From NCBI GenBank assembly GCA_949987705.1, contig OX465283.1, positions 89,347,313 through 89,411,312 of the forward strand: DNA of 64,000 nucleotides, in the 5' to 3' direction. The position numbers and the translations under genes were made by a program. Positions 1-9,989 of the stretch are shown one piece after another. The DNA comes from Thereva unica. Taxonomy: Eukaryota; Arthropoda; Insecta; Diptera; Therevidae. Positions within the stretch are counted from its first letter, which is position 1. Every line of letters begins with the position of its first letter. A model generated the notes under the pieces. The model was given only the letters and a program-made list of their open reading frames with translations, had not been told where the DNA came from and did no database searches.

Positions 1-238
1 TTCCCAGACAACCATCATGGTCTTGTAAAACTTTAGCTTTGTGGCGGTTTTTAGATTTGTTCCACACAGGATTTGCCATATGATCTTTTTCGATCGGTAT
101 CATAAGCATAGAATGAGCAGTTTTTTCTTATGTGTCAATCTCTGCTGATGACCCTGCTGCGGTAACCCTTTCATCTGCACTTATTTTGGCTAATATGAGA
201 TTAATTAAGAAAGTCATGCCAGAGCCTCCTGGTGAGTC
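1..238 (-). pseudogene. Helitron PIF1-like helicase fragment
   Basis: Reading the minus strand from 238 leftward gives DSPGGSGMTFLINLILAKIS, which matches the Walker A region of the PIF1-like helicase carried by Helitrons (usual core GGTGKT). After a stop and frame change it continues with TAHSMLMIPIEKDH and KAKVLQD, in the order expected for the segment leading to Walker B. The catalytic Walker A lysine is replaced by methionine, and stops interrupt the frame, so this is a dead remnant. The rest of the helicase would lie left of the window; nothing of the Rep domain is seen here. Confidence 0.75.
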
Positions 239-899
239 TTAAAAATTCACCCGTATTCAATTAAATTATCTTATTATATTATATTCAATTAAATTATCTT
301 ATTATCTTCAGACCCATCGATTATTTGTGGAAATGGCAAGCCATAATGATCCCTTGTATTTTCACCGATTGAAACAACAATATCTGGTAGCGACAGCATT
401 TCATTCGCGTAGATTGTAAAATTATATTTTTGCCAATAAACAAATACTAAAGGGATAGAGTCTCTGTTATCCTTTCTAATAAGTGTTATGTCCCGGCTCT
501 CACATGGTTGATTTATCAATACCACAGAGGGTTCATTAGGGCTACCTCTGTGCTCTGTTGCAGGTCGTCGGCCTGCATCTTATAATTTTATTCCAATTGT
601 AGACCTCAAAGTGCTATCCACTGGTGCCTAAGTACATATCGGACTATATGCAGTCCTTACCACACAACTTCTACCAAAAAGAAAAAGGCTTCATATAGTA
701 CGTCAACTTTGGCGAACCTAAATAGATAGATAGAGCTCGTTCGGGCCTTCGGGAATTGGAATGTTTAAAAAAAGACTTCACTCGACTTCTTTCGCCTATG
801 AGTTCAAGGTTTCGGTTTCGGGACTGTTTACCTATATTCTTAGTTTATTAACACCGGAACTTTTCACGAACGCCCCATTTGATATCCATTTCGAGTGGG
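239..899. other. Unassigned stretch with a short direct repeat
   Basis: A roughly 24-base AT-rich block beginning attcaattaaattatc occurs twice between 254 and 306. A 78-codon minus-strand frame (289-525) is open but resembles no family I recognise; it may be more of the neighbouring Helitron relic or chance. Nothing else is identifiable. Confidence 0.3.
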
Positions 900-1390
900 T
901 TGTAAAGAAAAAGGTAGTCCGCCATTTTGTATTGGCCGCCATTTTGAATTTTGAATGACTCGTCATCCCTAATTCTATTCTAATTGCCATACCCTTTCAT
1001 TTGATACCCATGTCAGGGGTCGAAAACCGGCCGCCATCTTGAAACCCCCATCTTGATTTTTTATAAAATGGTGAGATTGGATTGCCACGTGAAATTTACA
1101 TATGTGCAAAATGTAAAGTGGGTCAAAGTCGAGTTGCAAGATTTGTCTACATACATATGTACATATACATGCACCCATAAAGATAAAGCTAATATAACGC
1201 GTATACAAATAGCCTAAAACATGCTCGCAAAAATACTGAATCTTCCAGTGAAAGTCCCTTCCCAATCGCATTAGGCGTTTCCGAGATTAGCCCGAACAAA
1301 CAGACATACAGACAGACACAAATTTTAAAAATGCGTGATTTTGTTTTAATATCATGTAAATAACCACATCACAGACAGACACTTCAATTA
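900..1390. repeat. Non-coding dispersed repeat (GGCCGCCAT / CAGACAGACA type)
   Basis: The block contains GGCCGCCATTTTG and CGGCCGCCATCTTGAAA motifs and ends in CAGACATACAGACAGACAC. The 50.6-51.09 kb region has the same kind of content (GGCCGCCATCTTGG, then CAGACGGACAGACGGACAG), so this looks like a dispersed family. No coding capacity is evident; the 98-codon minus frame here is a by-product of the repeat. Confidence 0.35.
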
Positions 1391-2323
1391 TATTTATATA
1401 GATAACAGTTAACAATATGATTTGCACATTTGGAGTTTTCTACCATGTTAGTGATTTACTTCAGTAAAAAAATAGTACATATATTCTGTAATCTGTAACA
1501 AGTTTGGAATGGTGCATATTCCGCACAAGTGAAAGTTTAGCACCCGAGCCGTAGGCACAAAACCACTTTTGCCGGTCCAGCTCAGCTCAGCTCAGTTTAA
1601 GATAATAATTATAGCAATGATTAAGACTAAAATACCGAATACAAAAATGCAAAAAAGTCAAAATCGTCAAATTTGCACTTAAGCACTTCTGGATTTTTAC
1701 TGTAGAATTGTTCTACACCTCTAAAGCCTGAACTACATTGAAAGGCAGTGCAAGTTAATTTAAAGCAAAAATAGTCTAGCGGAACATCTTTGATTGTTTA
1801 TTATTGAAATAACCCCTTTTTCATTTTTCTTTAATTTATAATTTGTGAATAATAACATGATATTCTAGGATTACGAGAAACAGAAGTCACCACTCGTAGT
1901 CGTTCCATACCAAGTGATGGAATGAATATTCCACACGGGTGTGGAATGCTCTTAATTCCGTATCTAAAAGCAGTATCAGAATGCGTATACAAAATTATTT
2001 TTGAAAGTTTTGAGTTGAGTTTTGAAATCTTCTGAACATAGTGTCTAAAATGGGTAGAAAAGCGGTTGATGTCATCGCTTTTTCGTTATTTTTAGTGCAA
2101 TAAACTTTTTCAAATGTTTAATTCGACTGGCCCTTTAAACCTAGGCCGTGGAATTTCTTAGAGCAGGTCTCTCAAAAAATAAACCACGAGCCAGCTAGCA
2201 AACCTTTGAGAGATTCAGGGAAGCAGGTACCGTGGAGCTCCCAGAAAATTAACGCCTCAATTATGGCAAATCGAGGTGCTAGCAGCTTCAAATTATCATT
2301 TCATTTGATATTCGGTCCTTGCT
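1391..2323. other. Non-coding stretch, no gene seen
   Basis: AT-rich sequence. A small tandem GCTCA run lies near 1578-1596 and an inverted pair of GGAATG/CATTCC motifs near 1918-1952. No exon, RNA gene or mobile element ends were recognised. Confidence 0.4.
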
Positions 2324-2331
2324 TTGTGAAG

Positions 2332-3518
2332 TAGAGATGGGCGATACCAATAAAAAGTATCGATTACATGGTATCGATACTTCATAGTGGAACGGTTCCA
2401 ATACCAAATATTTTCGACATAAAAAGTATCGATACCAAAGTATCGATACTAATATAATAATTATTTCGTAATTTAAATTTTGTTGTTTTACATTAAATCT
2501 TTAATTCTCATTTTATTGTATTATAAATTACACTTATAATAAATTGCATGTATAATACACATTATATAATAAAAATAAATTGCATTTCTGCCCAAATAAA
2601 ATCTTTTACAGAAATTCAGATTTCACTTAAAATCCCCAATCTTCTTCAGGAAGACTCGATAAAAAGAGTAGTCGAGATAAATGCTCAGATTTTAAACGAC
2701 TACGTCTTTGCGTGCAAATGAGCGATGCTTTTGAAAAAAGGCGCTCACATGGAACGGAAGTCGCAAGGATGCTAAGGTGCTTTACCGAAACCTTATAAAC
2801 TGTTGGAAAAGACTGTTTTACTCCTTCCCAATAAGTTAAGGGATTTTCCCTTCGAGCTATAACTTTCTGATTCAGAAAATTTCGCAGTTCCACTGGGATG
2901 TCGGACATCATGTCCTCATGCTCAGATGAAGTGGGGTTGTTCTTAACCACCGTTTTTGTCTTTAAATTTACCTTATTACTTTGTTCATATTTGGATTTTT
3001 ACTTACCACCATTTAATATAGCCTGTTTTCCTCGTAAACACCGGGAGCGAGTGATGTAATAAACAAAACAACACCGGGAAATCAACTGTCGGTAAATTCT
3101 GAATAGTAAACATAAATCCCGCGCATAACAGAATTATGCGTGAGTTTCGTGTTCTGACATTGTTATTGTTGCATCTTTCTTTGTCTCTTTGAAATGCACC
3201 ATATCCATCTCTTTTTTCGTGTAGAGTGAACGAGTACACGTAATTAAAGAATTTATCACTTCAATCGTTATATATTTCTCATGGCATTGCCACCATTGAA
3301 ACTGTAAAATTCCTTAATTAAAAATCAGTGAACTCTCAACATGTAATATTTTTAAATGTGAATTTTTTTGCGAACAAAAAGTATTGTACGTTCGATACCA
3401 GCAAAAAAAGTATCGAGTATCCGTATACCGATCGGCCGAGGTATCGAATACAGTATTCGATACCTCATTCGCGATTTATTCGATACCCAAAGTATCGAGC
3501 AAGTATCGCCCATCTCTA
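2332..3518 (-). mobile_element. Internally deleted hAT transposon with terminal inverted repeats
   Basis: The left end TAGAGATGGGCGATAC is repeated inverted at the right end (GTATCGCCCATCTCTA, finishing at 3518). The flanking 8-mers TTGTGAAG (2324-2331) and CTGTGAAG (3519-3526) match at 7 of 8 bases, the length expected for hAT. Both subterminal regions are packed with the palindromic motif GTATCGATAC and variants, typical transposase-binding clusters. The interior keeps only the C-terminal part of a transposase on the minus strand. At 1187 bp it is far shorter than an autonomous hAT, so it would depend on a transposase from elsewhere. Confidence 0.88.
2627..2950 (-). pseudogene. hAT transposase C-terminal dimerisation domain
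   Basis: The 107 codons include NPLTYWEGVKQSFPTV, LATSVPCERLFSKA and RSRLKSEHLSRLLFL, the diagnostic hAT dimerisation motif (LAxxxLxxPxSSxxxERxFS type) found in ZBED-like and hobo/Activator transposases. The N-terminal BED finger and the catalytic RNase H-like part are absent, so the protein is truncated. It sits inside an element with matching inverted ends and is the remnant of that element's own transposase. The exact start is uncertain because the upstream part is deleted. Confidence 0.85.
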
Positions 3519-3526
3519 CTGTGAAG

Positions 3527-4109
3527 AAGGATACAGGAGCAGCTCTCATGATGAATTTCCTGATAACTAAAGAACAAAATAACACAAATTTTCATACTTT
3601 ACTTATTTTAAGAATTTATCTTACGAGAAAATTCTATGACAATTTCCCTCTTCTGCCAAATAAGAATGTGGTGTTAAACTTATCTGCACCACTGTATTTG
3701 TGAAAACGAGTGACAATTTGATTTGTAAAACAAGCTACTAATATGCATTTCGAAGATTTTTGTCTTTCGATAAAAAGGAATTATTTTTGCATTGCATTTG
3801 AAGGTTTCCTTACTCTTTTCAGATAATAAGTTGGTCAAGCAAGAATAAGTAAGAAAAATTTAAAAGAAACGGAAAAATGTCAGAAAAAGGGAAATGTACA
3901 AACATTTTTCTGATGTGACCAGTCTTACTGAGTAAAAGGAATGATGGATAGTGTTGACAGAAGTAGATAAAAAAATAACCTACAATACATATCCTTATAA
4001 GAATTATTCTCAGGGCTCACGGTCCTGGAATTTTGGGTCCAAATATTAATAGGTTACAGAATTGTTTATTTTTGTTAAGTAACACTATAAAAGATTAAAT
4101 ATTGCTTAC
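3527..4109. other. Non-coding stretch between hAT element and exon
   Basis: AT-rich; several frames are open for short distances, but none shows recognisable protein. If the exon at 4110-4214 is real, this is the downstream intron on the minus strand. Confidence 0.4.
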
Positions 4110-4214
4110 CCGTAAGGACCTGACAACTTCGCGAACTACTTCCATGGCACGAGCTGGTAAAATTTGCACTAAGGAATTCGGATGTGAGGTTAATGATCGC
4201 CATGCTGAAGATTC
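4110..4214 (-). CDS. Putative internal exon of an unidentified host gene
   Basis: On the minus strand a 105-base block is bounded by a pyrimidine-rich acceptor (TTTTTCTCAG) and a consensus-type donor (GTAAGC). It is exactly 35 codons with phase 0 at both sides and no stop, reading ESSAWRSLTSHPNSLVQILP followed by ARAMEVVREVVRSLR. The composition (Arg, Glu, Val, Ser) and lack of low complexity look like genuine protein, and no transposon family I know matches it. The flanking sequence is non-repetitive. I do not recognise the gene. A phase-0 first exon on the same strand at 36367-36507 could be upstream in the same transcript, but exons between them have not been found. Confidence 0.5.
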
Positions 4215-4459
4215 CTGAGAAAAATAATATTATCTTTATCTATGGTTGTATAACTGTATTTTATAAAAATTAAATTGGTTTAAATTAAAAGTATATATGT
4301 GTACAATGAGTTATATGTGCACCTGTTTGTGAAATTTTTTTTAAGTTTATAAAGACACTAGGACCAATTTTATCCAAAACACATTCATTGAATTCCTACG
4401 ATTTTTCTCTTTATAGCGTCAAGAATCCGCAGGGTAGATTTATTTCAACTTTTAAATAT

Positions 4460-4605
4460 TGTATTATTGTTATTCTGTAAAAAACCCGGGTCTGTGCTTC
4501 ATGGCTATTTATTCCAGAGTGTCTCTTACTTACAGATCATGGTTACAGCTAGTTCTACTACATTTGCTACTATGTCTACTGCATCTACATACTACGTCTA
4601 CTACA
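4460..4605 (-). repeat. 3' LTR of the short gypsy element
   Basis: 146 bp, TG...CA on the plus strand, near-identical to 5710-5858. It includes GGTCTGTGCTTCATGGC and a CTACTAC-rich end. On the coding (minus) strand this is the 3' copy. Confidence 0.88.
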
Positions 4606-4618
4606 TCTCCCCTATTTT
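4606..4618 (-). other. Polypurine tract
   Basis: Minus strand AAAATAGGGGAGA lies directly before the 3' LTR, the expected place for the plus-strand primer. Confidence 0.65.
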
Positions 4619-4679
4619 CAAGTTACTTATAAGCTACAAAGTGACTAAATACAATTCATTTCAAATTACTATATCTACA

Positions 4680-4820
4680 ACGTTACTTACTATCTACAAG
4701 GTTACTGAATATCTACAAGGTTACTGACTATCTACAAGGTTACTGACTACAATTCAATTCATTTCAAACTTCACTTAACCTATTACTTAATATCTACAAG
4801 GCTACTGACTATCTACAATT
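4680..4820. repeat. Degenerate tandem TCTACAAGGTTACTGA repeats
   Basis: The motif TATCTACAAGGTTACTGA recurs four to five times, spaced about 18 bases and then more widely, in the 3' untranslated part of the short LTR element. Confidence 0.7.
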
Positions 4821-5168
4821 CATTTCAAACTTCACATCGTTTATCTGAAATCCGTAGTTCCTTTTTCTTAGGTGATATGAGTTCCTTCTTATTATGTTTC
4901 CCTCTTCATCCTTTATTAAATAAGATCTCGGAGTATCATGTTGTTCTATTACCAGTGCTGGGTGCCACCATTTCTCTCTTTGGGTCCAAATTTGGTCTCC
5001 CTTCTGAAAGTTGGGTCTTGCTTTTGCTCTTCTATTGTAATATGTTCGATTATTCTGATTATTTTTGTGTGACGCTTCTTTAATCTTACTTCGATCTCCT
5101 ATCCCATTAAATTTTGATTCCTTTCCCGGTACTAAAGAGCGAGTCTTTCTCCCCATTAATAATTCCAC
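4809..5168 (-). pseudogene. Gypsy integrase C-terminal remnant
   Basis: The 119 codons include MELLMGRKTRSLVP, YYNRRAKARPNFQKGDQIW and HDTPRSYLIKDEEGNIIRRN, followed by SYHLRKR. This is the tail of K02A2.6-like Ty3/gypsy integrases: the loop after the catalytic glutamate region, then the SH3-like C-terminal fold. The zinc-binding and D,D(35)E parts are missing. It directly follows the gag remnant, so a large internal deletion fused the two ends of the coding region. Confidence 0.85.
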
Positions 5169-5187
5169 GGGGCTTAGCTCTGAGCTC

Positions 5188-5487
5188 TTAATCGGCTTCC
5201 GTCATATTAAATGAATTGAATGCTTCTATTGCGTCACTTCCTATTGAATTTAAGAATATTGTCACTTTTACCTCCTCCGCTTCCTTATTTAGCTTTATAG
5301 CTGTTGCGAATATCTCAAAATTCTGGTGGAAAATGCGCCAATTTTCAGAAATATTTCCTTCCAGTTTAAGTTCTTCAACTTTTCGTACATATTCCATTTT
5401 TGGGCTTATTACTATCGTTTGCACCTTCGGGGGTCTTCCACGTGGTCTTTTTATTGCAGTCTTCACAAACTTTTTGCTTATTCCCAT
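5188..5487 (-). pseudogene. Gypsy gag N-terminal remnant
   Basis: About 99 codons containing VEELKLEGNISENWRIFHQN, FEIFATAIKLNKEAEEVKVT and IFLNSIGSDAIEAFNSF, the start of the capsid region common to K02A2.6-like gypsy gag proteins (LEGNxxENWRxFxQxFEIY type). A lysine/arginine-rich AT-hook-like KRPRGRPPK precedes it. The frame stops soon after, where the deletion joins it to integrase. The methionine at the 5' end is only a possible start; the frame continues a little upstream. Confidence 0.75.
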
Positions 5488-5691
5488 AGACGTGATTTTT
5501 TGTCCTGTTGAATCAGACTTATCGGTACTTTCCTATTCCTTTTGTTCACTTCTTGTGTTATTACTTCACTGGTTAATTCTCACTTTCAGCACTTCTCAAA
5601 ATAAAGAACATTTTTTCCTTTTTTCAGCTTTCCACTTTTCCGCATACTTTTCTCACTATCAATTTATTTTTTATTATTTAAATCCTCTTTG

Positions 5692-5709
5692 GTTTTACCG
5701 GCTGCGCCA
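5692..5709 (-). other. Primer-binding site
   Basis: Minus strand TGGCGCAGCCGGTAAAAC abuts the 5' LTR with no gap. TGGCGCAG(T/C)CGGTA resembles the tRNA-Ser-type primer site of 17.6/297-like gypsy elements; the tRNA assignment is from memory of that family. Confidence 0.65.
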
Positions 5710-5858
5710 TGTATTATTGTTGTTATTCTGTAAAAACCCCGGGTCTGTGCTTCATGGCTATTTATTCCAGACTGTCTCTTATTTACAGGTCATGGTTACA
5801 GCTAGTTCTACTACATTTGCTACTATGTCTACTGCATCTACATACTACGTCTACTACA
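5710..5858 (-). repeat. 5' LTR of the short gypsy element
   Basis: 149 bp partner of 4460-4605; begins TGTATTATTG and ends CTACTACA on the plus strand, followed by the AATAT duplication. Confidence 0.88.
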
Positions 5859-5911
5859 AATATTTTTCCGCTATCTTAAAAATTTTTAAGGGTGATTCCT
5901 CGATATATTTG

Positions 5912-5941
5912 AAAAAAAAAAAAAAAAAAAAAAATTTTTTT
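5912..5941. repeat. Poly-A followed by poly-T run
   Basis: About 23 A then 8 T in a row; potential old retroposon tail or an unstable homopolymer. No element was assigned to it. Confidence 0.7.
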
Positions 5942-6006
5942 TCTAGAGAGGGAGTTATCTCTACTATCCACTAACAAGCAGGGTATTTACGAAACACATA
6001 CTAGGT

Positions 6007-7483
6007 GTCTCCGGGCAAAGATAACATTGTAGCAGAGCTATTAAAAAAAGGAGGTGGAAACCTAATATTAAGCCTGCATGAAATCGTAACACTAATATGG
6101 ACCCAGAAACAAATACCATCGGAATGGAGCGAGGGCATTGTGTGCCCTATACATAAAAAAGGAGATCAGCTAAATTGCCGTAACTATAGAGGCATCACTC
6201 TACTGAACGTAGCATATAAAGTATTTTCAAATATTTTATACGTTAAACTGCAGCCTTACGCAGAAGAAGCTCTGGGAAATTATCAAAGCGGTTTCCGTCC
6301 CGGAAGATCTACCACAGACCATATTTTCACTCTTAGGCAGGTCCTAGAAAAGGCGAATGAATTTAACATAAACATACATTCGCTATTCATAGACTTCAGA
6401 AACGCCTATGATAAAATAAAACGTGAAGAATTATACAAAGCTATGGAGTACCTAAGATTCCCCAAACACCTTGTAAATTTGACTAAAATGACAATGAAAG
6501 AGGTATTATGCAGAATAAGAATTGAAGGAGAGCTATCAGAACCATTCAACGCCACAGTAGGACTAAGACAAGGAGATGCCCTATCATGCTTACTATTTAA
6601 CGTAGCTATGGAAAAAGTGATAAGAGACGCAGGAATTAACACCACGGGCAGTATTTTCAACAAGTCGGTACAAATATTGGCGTACGCTGACGACATCGTA
6701 ATACTAGCCAGATCCCCCGTAGCAATGAAAGAAGCCTTCATATCGCTAGAAAGAGCAGCAAAGAAACTCGGACTAGCAATTAATGAAGAGAAAACGAAAT
6801 ATATGTGCATCTCCAAAAGACGTAATGATCGCCAGAATATGACAATTGATACATACAACATCGAAGCAGTAAAAGAATTTATATATCTAGGGACGCTAAT
6901 TTCAAAAGACAACGACACGACATTAGAAGTTAAAAGGAGATTAGCGCTGGGAAACAGATGCTACTTTGGGCTACGTAAACATTTCTTATCAAGGAACATA
7001 TCAAGAAGCACTAAAGTAAAACTGTACAGAACTCTTATAAGGCCAATACTACTGTATGGATCCGAAACCTGGACATTAAGAAGTAACGAAGAACACCTGC
7101 TAGGGTGCTTCGAAAGAAAAATCCTGCGCACTATATATGGAGGAATCAACGAAAACGGTGTTTGGAGGAGAAGATACAATCACGAATTGTATCAGTTGTA
7201 TAAAGATCCAAACATCATTAAAACTATAAAAATTAACAGAATCCGATGGGCAGGACATGTTGAACGTAGCAGTGACGACAGCATAACAAAAATTATTATG
7301 AACAAGAGACCAGACGGACACAGAGGTACGGGACGTCCAAAAAAGAGATATTTAGACAGCATAGAAGAAGATCTACGAACCCTAGGTATAAGAAATTGGA
7401 GACTTCAAGCCAGGGACCGACAGTTCTGGAGGAGGATGTTGCAGGAAGCCAAGGCCAATAACAGGCTGTGGAGCTATTTATGA
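6007..7483 (+). CDS. RTE-like reverse transcriptase, C-terminal part, frame open
   Basis: A frame of 491 codons runs without a stop. Landmarks in order: VCPIHKKGDQLNCRNYRGIT (fingers), YQSGFRPGRSTTDHIF, LFIDFRNAYDKI (first catalytic Asp), LRQGDALSCLLFN, and YADDIVIL with the two catalytic Asp codons at 6689-6694. After these come ILLYGSETWT, RIRWAGHVER and RPKKRYLDSIEEDLRTLG, the conserved tail of RTE/BovB-like proteins in insects. No proper start exists: the element is 5' truncated, so there is probably no translation. The intact frame after truncation suggests youth, not function. Confidence 0.93.
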
Positions 7484-7491
7484 TGATGATG
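6007..7491 (+). mobile_element. 5'-truncated RTE-like non-LTR retrotransposon with 9-bp target duplication
   Basis: The segment is flanked by a perfect 9-base duplication ATACTAGGT (5998-6006 and 7492-7500). It starts inside the reverse transcriptase domain and ends in a short TGATGATGATGA tail directly after the stop codon. The near-absent 3' UTR and trinucleotide tail fit the RTE clade. An uninterrupted frame and perfect duplication indicate a recent insertion. The endonuclease and the N-terminal reverse transcriptase part were lost by 5' truncation, so it cannot move on its own. Confidence 0.92.
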
Positions 7492-7497
7492 ATACTA

Positions 7498-7771
7498 GGT
7501 TTGTACACATGATGAGTTGAATAGTAGAATTGAGGTTGAGTTGAATTTTCGACTCGCGGCACAAATCTCAAACAAAACACGGAGTTGCTGCTGTCAACTA
7601 AATTCAACTACTCAACTACTGAACTCGCGCCAATATGCATAACTTCAACTCAAGCCAGGTAGCAGAGATCAGCCGAGTTCAGTCGATCCTAGTTCAACTC
7701 GATTCGCATTTACATACATGTAGTTGGACTTGAATTCAACCTGAGTTCAACTCATCATGTATACGTACTAA
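7498..7771. repeat. Inverted-repeat element, possible MITE
   Basis: GTACACATGATGAGTTGAA near the left is mirrored by TTCAACTCATCATGTATACG near the right, and the interior is rich in GAGTTGAA/TTCAACTC motifs. TACTA lies beside both outer ends and could be a target duplication. The RTE copy landed at its left edge. Confidence 0.5.
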
Positions 7772-7775
7772 CTTG

Positions 7776-8379
7776 AGTGACTCCATTTAGAAGATATGTA
7801 CTCGCAGGTGCAAAGCTTGATAAAAATCCCCATTTACCCTGGTTTTTTAAGCATTTTGCGATTTACAATATTTTTTTGTGACCCGAGTAAAGATAAAAGA
7901 TGGCCTTACAGCTTTAAGAGGTATATGATGTCAGTAGACTTTTTAACCTTTTTTAACGGGAGCACATACGGGCTCACGACGGCCAAACTTCTCCAAAACA
8001 ATTAAATTGCCGAGAACTAAGCTGTACATACGAGTATACGACGGTAAATTTGAGCCAAAAAAATGAGTGTGCGTAGGACCACACTTTAGAATTGTTAACT
8101 TCTATGGCTAGTCTAAATTTCCAAATCAATTTTTAATACAGGACGATAAGGATTAATATATTTTATTTATGAATATTCTGAAGTTTATTTAATTGTTACT
8201 TATATGCACTCACTCCAAAATGTGTTACAATGTTTTGGAAATTAAACTATTTGTCTTAAACTTATCACATTAAGATTGGACGATGGATGACTGGGATAAT
8301 GTAGTTTTTAGTAAAAATAGTAGCTAATATATAGTAATAAATACATAGTGCATAGTTCATAGGAAATATGTAGTACATA
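7776..8379. other. Non-coding stretch, no gene seen
   Basis: Short frames only; TAGT/ACATAGTACA-type microrepeats near 8325-8387. No recognisable exon. Confidence 0.4.
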
Positions 8380-8774
8380 GTACACAGTAGTGTTGGGTAG
8401 GACACGATAATAAAATGAGTTTGTAAGAGGAGCCTCTTTTTCCTTTTGAACCAGTACAATGTCTCACTTCAAATGAGGCGAGGTGCCATTGTATTGTGCT
8501 AGCACTTCACGTAGTGAATGGCTCAAACGTTGCGATGGGGGAGATCTATTGCGTTTGCGAAAGAGAGGATACGATAAATGCATGAATGGAAATATTAATT
8601 ATCGTGCCTCTGAATGTTGATTACAAAAATATTCTTTAAAATTTTTGTTAACTGTATAAAGAAAAACATATTTACAGATTTAAAATGAAACTCCCTAAAA
8701 TTGAAAATAACACGAAAATATTTTATTGTTACAGATAGAGATTAAAAAATAAAAATAAAATTTTACCACCCTCG

Positions 8775-9058
8775 AAAAAGGTAAGAAATATCTCTCCAAC
8801 TTCACTCCCTCCAAAAAATGTAAGAATTGTCTCTTCAATGCAAAATTTACCTCCCTCGAAAAATGTAAGAATTGTTACCTCCCTCGAAAAATGTAAGAAT
8901 TATCTCTTCAGTACAAAATTTGCCTCCCTCGAAAAATGTAAGAATTGTTACCTCCCTCGAAAAATGTAAGAATTATCTCTTCAGTACAAAATTCACCTCC
9001 CTCGTAAAATGTAAGAATTGTCTCTTTAGTATAAAATTTCACTCCTTCAACAATGTAA
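8775..9058. repeat. Minisatellite inside hAT MITE, CCTCCCTCGAAAAATGTAAG unit
   Basis: Units of CCTCCCTCGAAAAATGTAAG plus AATTRTCTCTTCAGTACAAAATT recur about seven times, some full and some lacking the second half, giving spacings near 30 and 45 bases. Confidence 0.85.
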
Positions 9059-9071
9059 GAGATTTCTCTCC

Positions 9072-9330
9072 AGTTCGTATTTACAATCTCACCACGGCTC
9101 GGCTTAAATTGGATATTTGACTGCGGCAAAAACAGTAAGAAAATATCTATGCAGTTCGTGTTTACAATCTCACCTCGCCGCAATTCGAATTGGATATTTT
9201 ATTGCCGCAAAAGAAATAAGAAAATGTTGTTGGTTGTTCCAGTTCGTGTTTACAATCTCACCTCGGCGCAGTTCAGATTGGATATTTTGCGGCTGCAAAA
9301 GAAGTAGAAATGTCTCTCCACTTCGTAATT
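9072..9330. repeat. Second minisatellite inside hAT MITE, ~90-100-bp unit
   Basis: CAGTTCGTGTTTACAATCTC followed by CACCTCGGCGCAGTTC, ATTGGATATTTT and a GCCGCAAAAGAARTAAGAAA stretch recurs three to four times, the last copy diverged. Confidence 0.8.
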
Positions 9331-9478
9331 TACAAACGCACGGTACACGCTCATATCCCAGTAGTACATTATTTTTGAACCGGGACATTTAAAAAAGTTG
9401 AGGCCTCAATACAATTTACTATCGTGTACGGGACAAATGAACTGCCTCTTGTAAGTCCGGCTCAACTCTAGTACACAG

Positions 9479-9908
9479 TACATATCGTCGGGTTGATGCA
9501 ATAGTCACGAAACAGAAATTTTTGCAAATTTGCAAAAAAGTCATATTATATTCAGCCAAAGTCACGGATCTAAATTTTTATGGGAATCTACTGGATTCAA
9601 TTTGAATTTTTTCAGAACAAGTAAAATAAGTAAAATTAAGCGATTTATATTTATATCATAAACATAAATTCAAATATATGTTTATACATTAAAGATCAGA
9701 AACTTAATGGCTGAGATAACTTAGATAATTAACAAAGAAAACAAGCAGCTACGAAGTTTTTCAACACGCTTTTTGCGCGAAATCAAACGCTTGGTCACCA
9801 AACCCATTCTCCTCTGCATTACTTATAAGTCATTACAGAAAACACTAATTAAAGAAGTACTTCCAAATCGACTTCCCACAGTAAATACTTGCGATTTTCC
9901 CTACTGGG
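9479..9908. repeat. Diverged copy of the 41.05-41.88 kb MITE
   Basis: From about 9633 the sequence parallels 41320-41884: TAAAATTAAGCGATTTATA, GCTACGAAGTTTT, TGGTCACCAAAC, AAGAAGTACTTCCAAATC and the end CCTACTGGG at 9908. It lacks the nested 252-bp palindromic element of the other copy, so it acts as an empty site for that insertion. Its left half (9479-9630) is unrelated to the other copy. Confidence 0.75.
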
Positions 9909-9989
9909 ATACTGCCCCAGATATGTACGTAAAATACAGACGCGCAGTCGAATAGGCGAAACGCCGAAACGTATTCCATGTCGCCGAAA

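Larger units (their letters stand above)
4460..5858 (-). mobile_element. Short Ty3/gypsy-type LTR element, internally deleted, with 5-bp duplication
   Basis: Two similar 146-149 bp repeats begin TG and end CA (4460-4605 and 5710-5858) and flank about 1.1 kb. The five bases AATAT precede the left repeat (4455-4459) and follow the right one (5859-5863), giving a perfect target duplication. On the minus strand a primer-binding site abuts the 5' LTR, gag begins soon after, and the C-terminal end of integrase follows only 20 bases beyond the gag remnant. Protease, reverse transcriptase, RNase H and most of integrase are deleted. A purine-rich tract precedes the 3' LTR. The LTRs differ at several positions and by a 3-base indel, so the insertion is not brand new. 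Confidence 0.9.
8388..9470. mobile_element. Non-autonomous hAT element carrying two minisatellites
   Basis: A perfect 8-base duplication GTACACAG flanks the unit (8380-8387 and 9471-9478). The ends TAGTGTTGGGTAGGAC and (inverted) TAGAGTTGAGCCGGAC match at 12 of 16 bases, and ACACGATA also recurs just inside both ends. The 1083-bp interior has no transposase; it is filled by two different tandem arrays. This is a hAT-type MITE mobilised in trans. Confidence 0.85.

Noticed and set aside
5216..5974. 252-codon plus-strand frame
   Set aside because: Antisense to gag and the 5' LTR of the short gypsy element; low complexity and ends in poly-A.
6406..6918. 170-codon minus-strand frame
   Set aside because: Antisense shadow of the RTE reverse transcriptase.
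8775..9058. CRISPR-like short repeats
   Set aside because: Repeats and intervening bases are both conserved; it is a minisatellite inside a hAT MITE.
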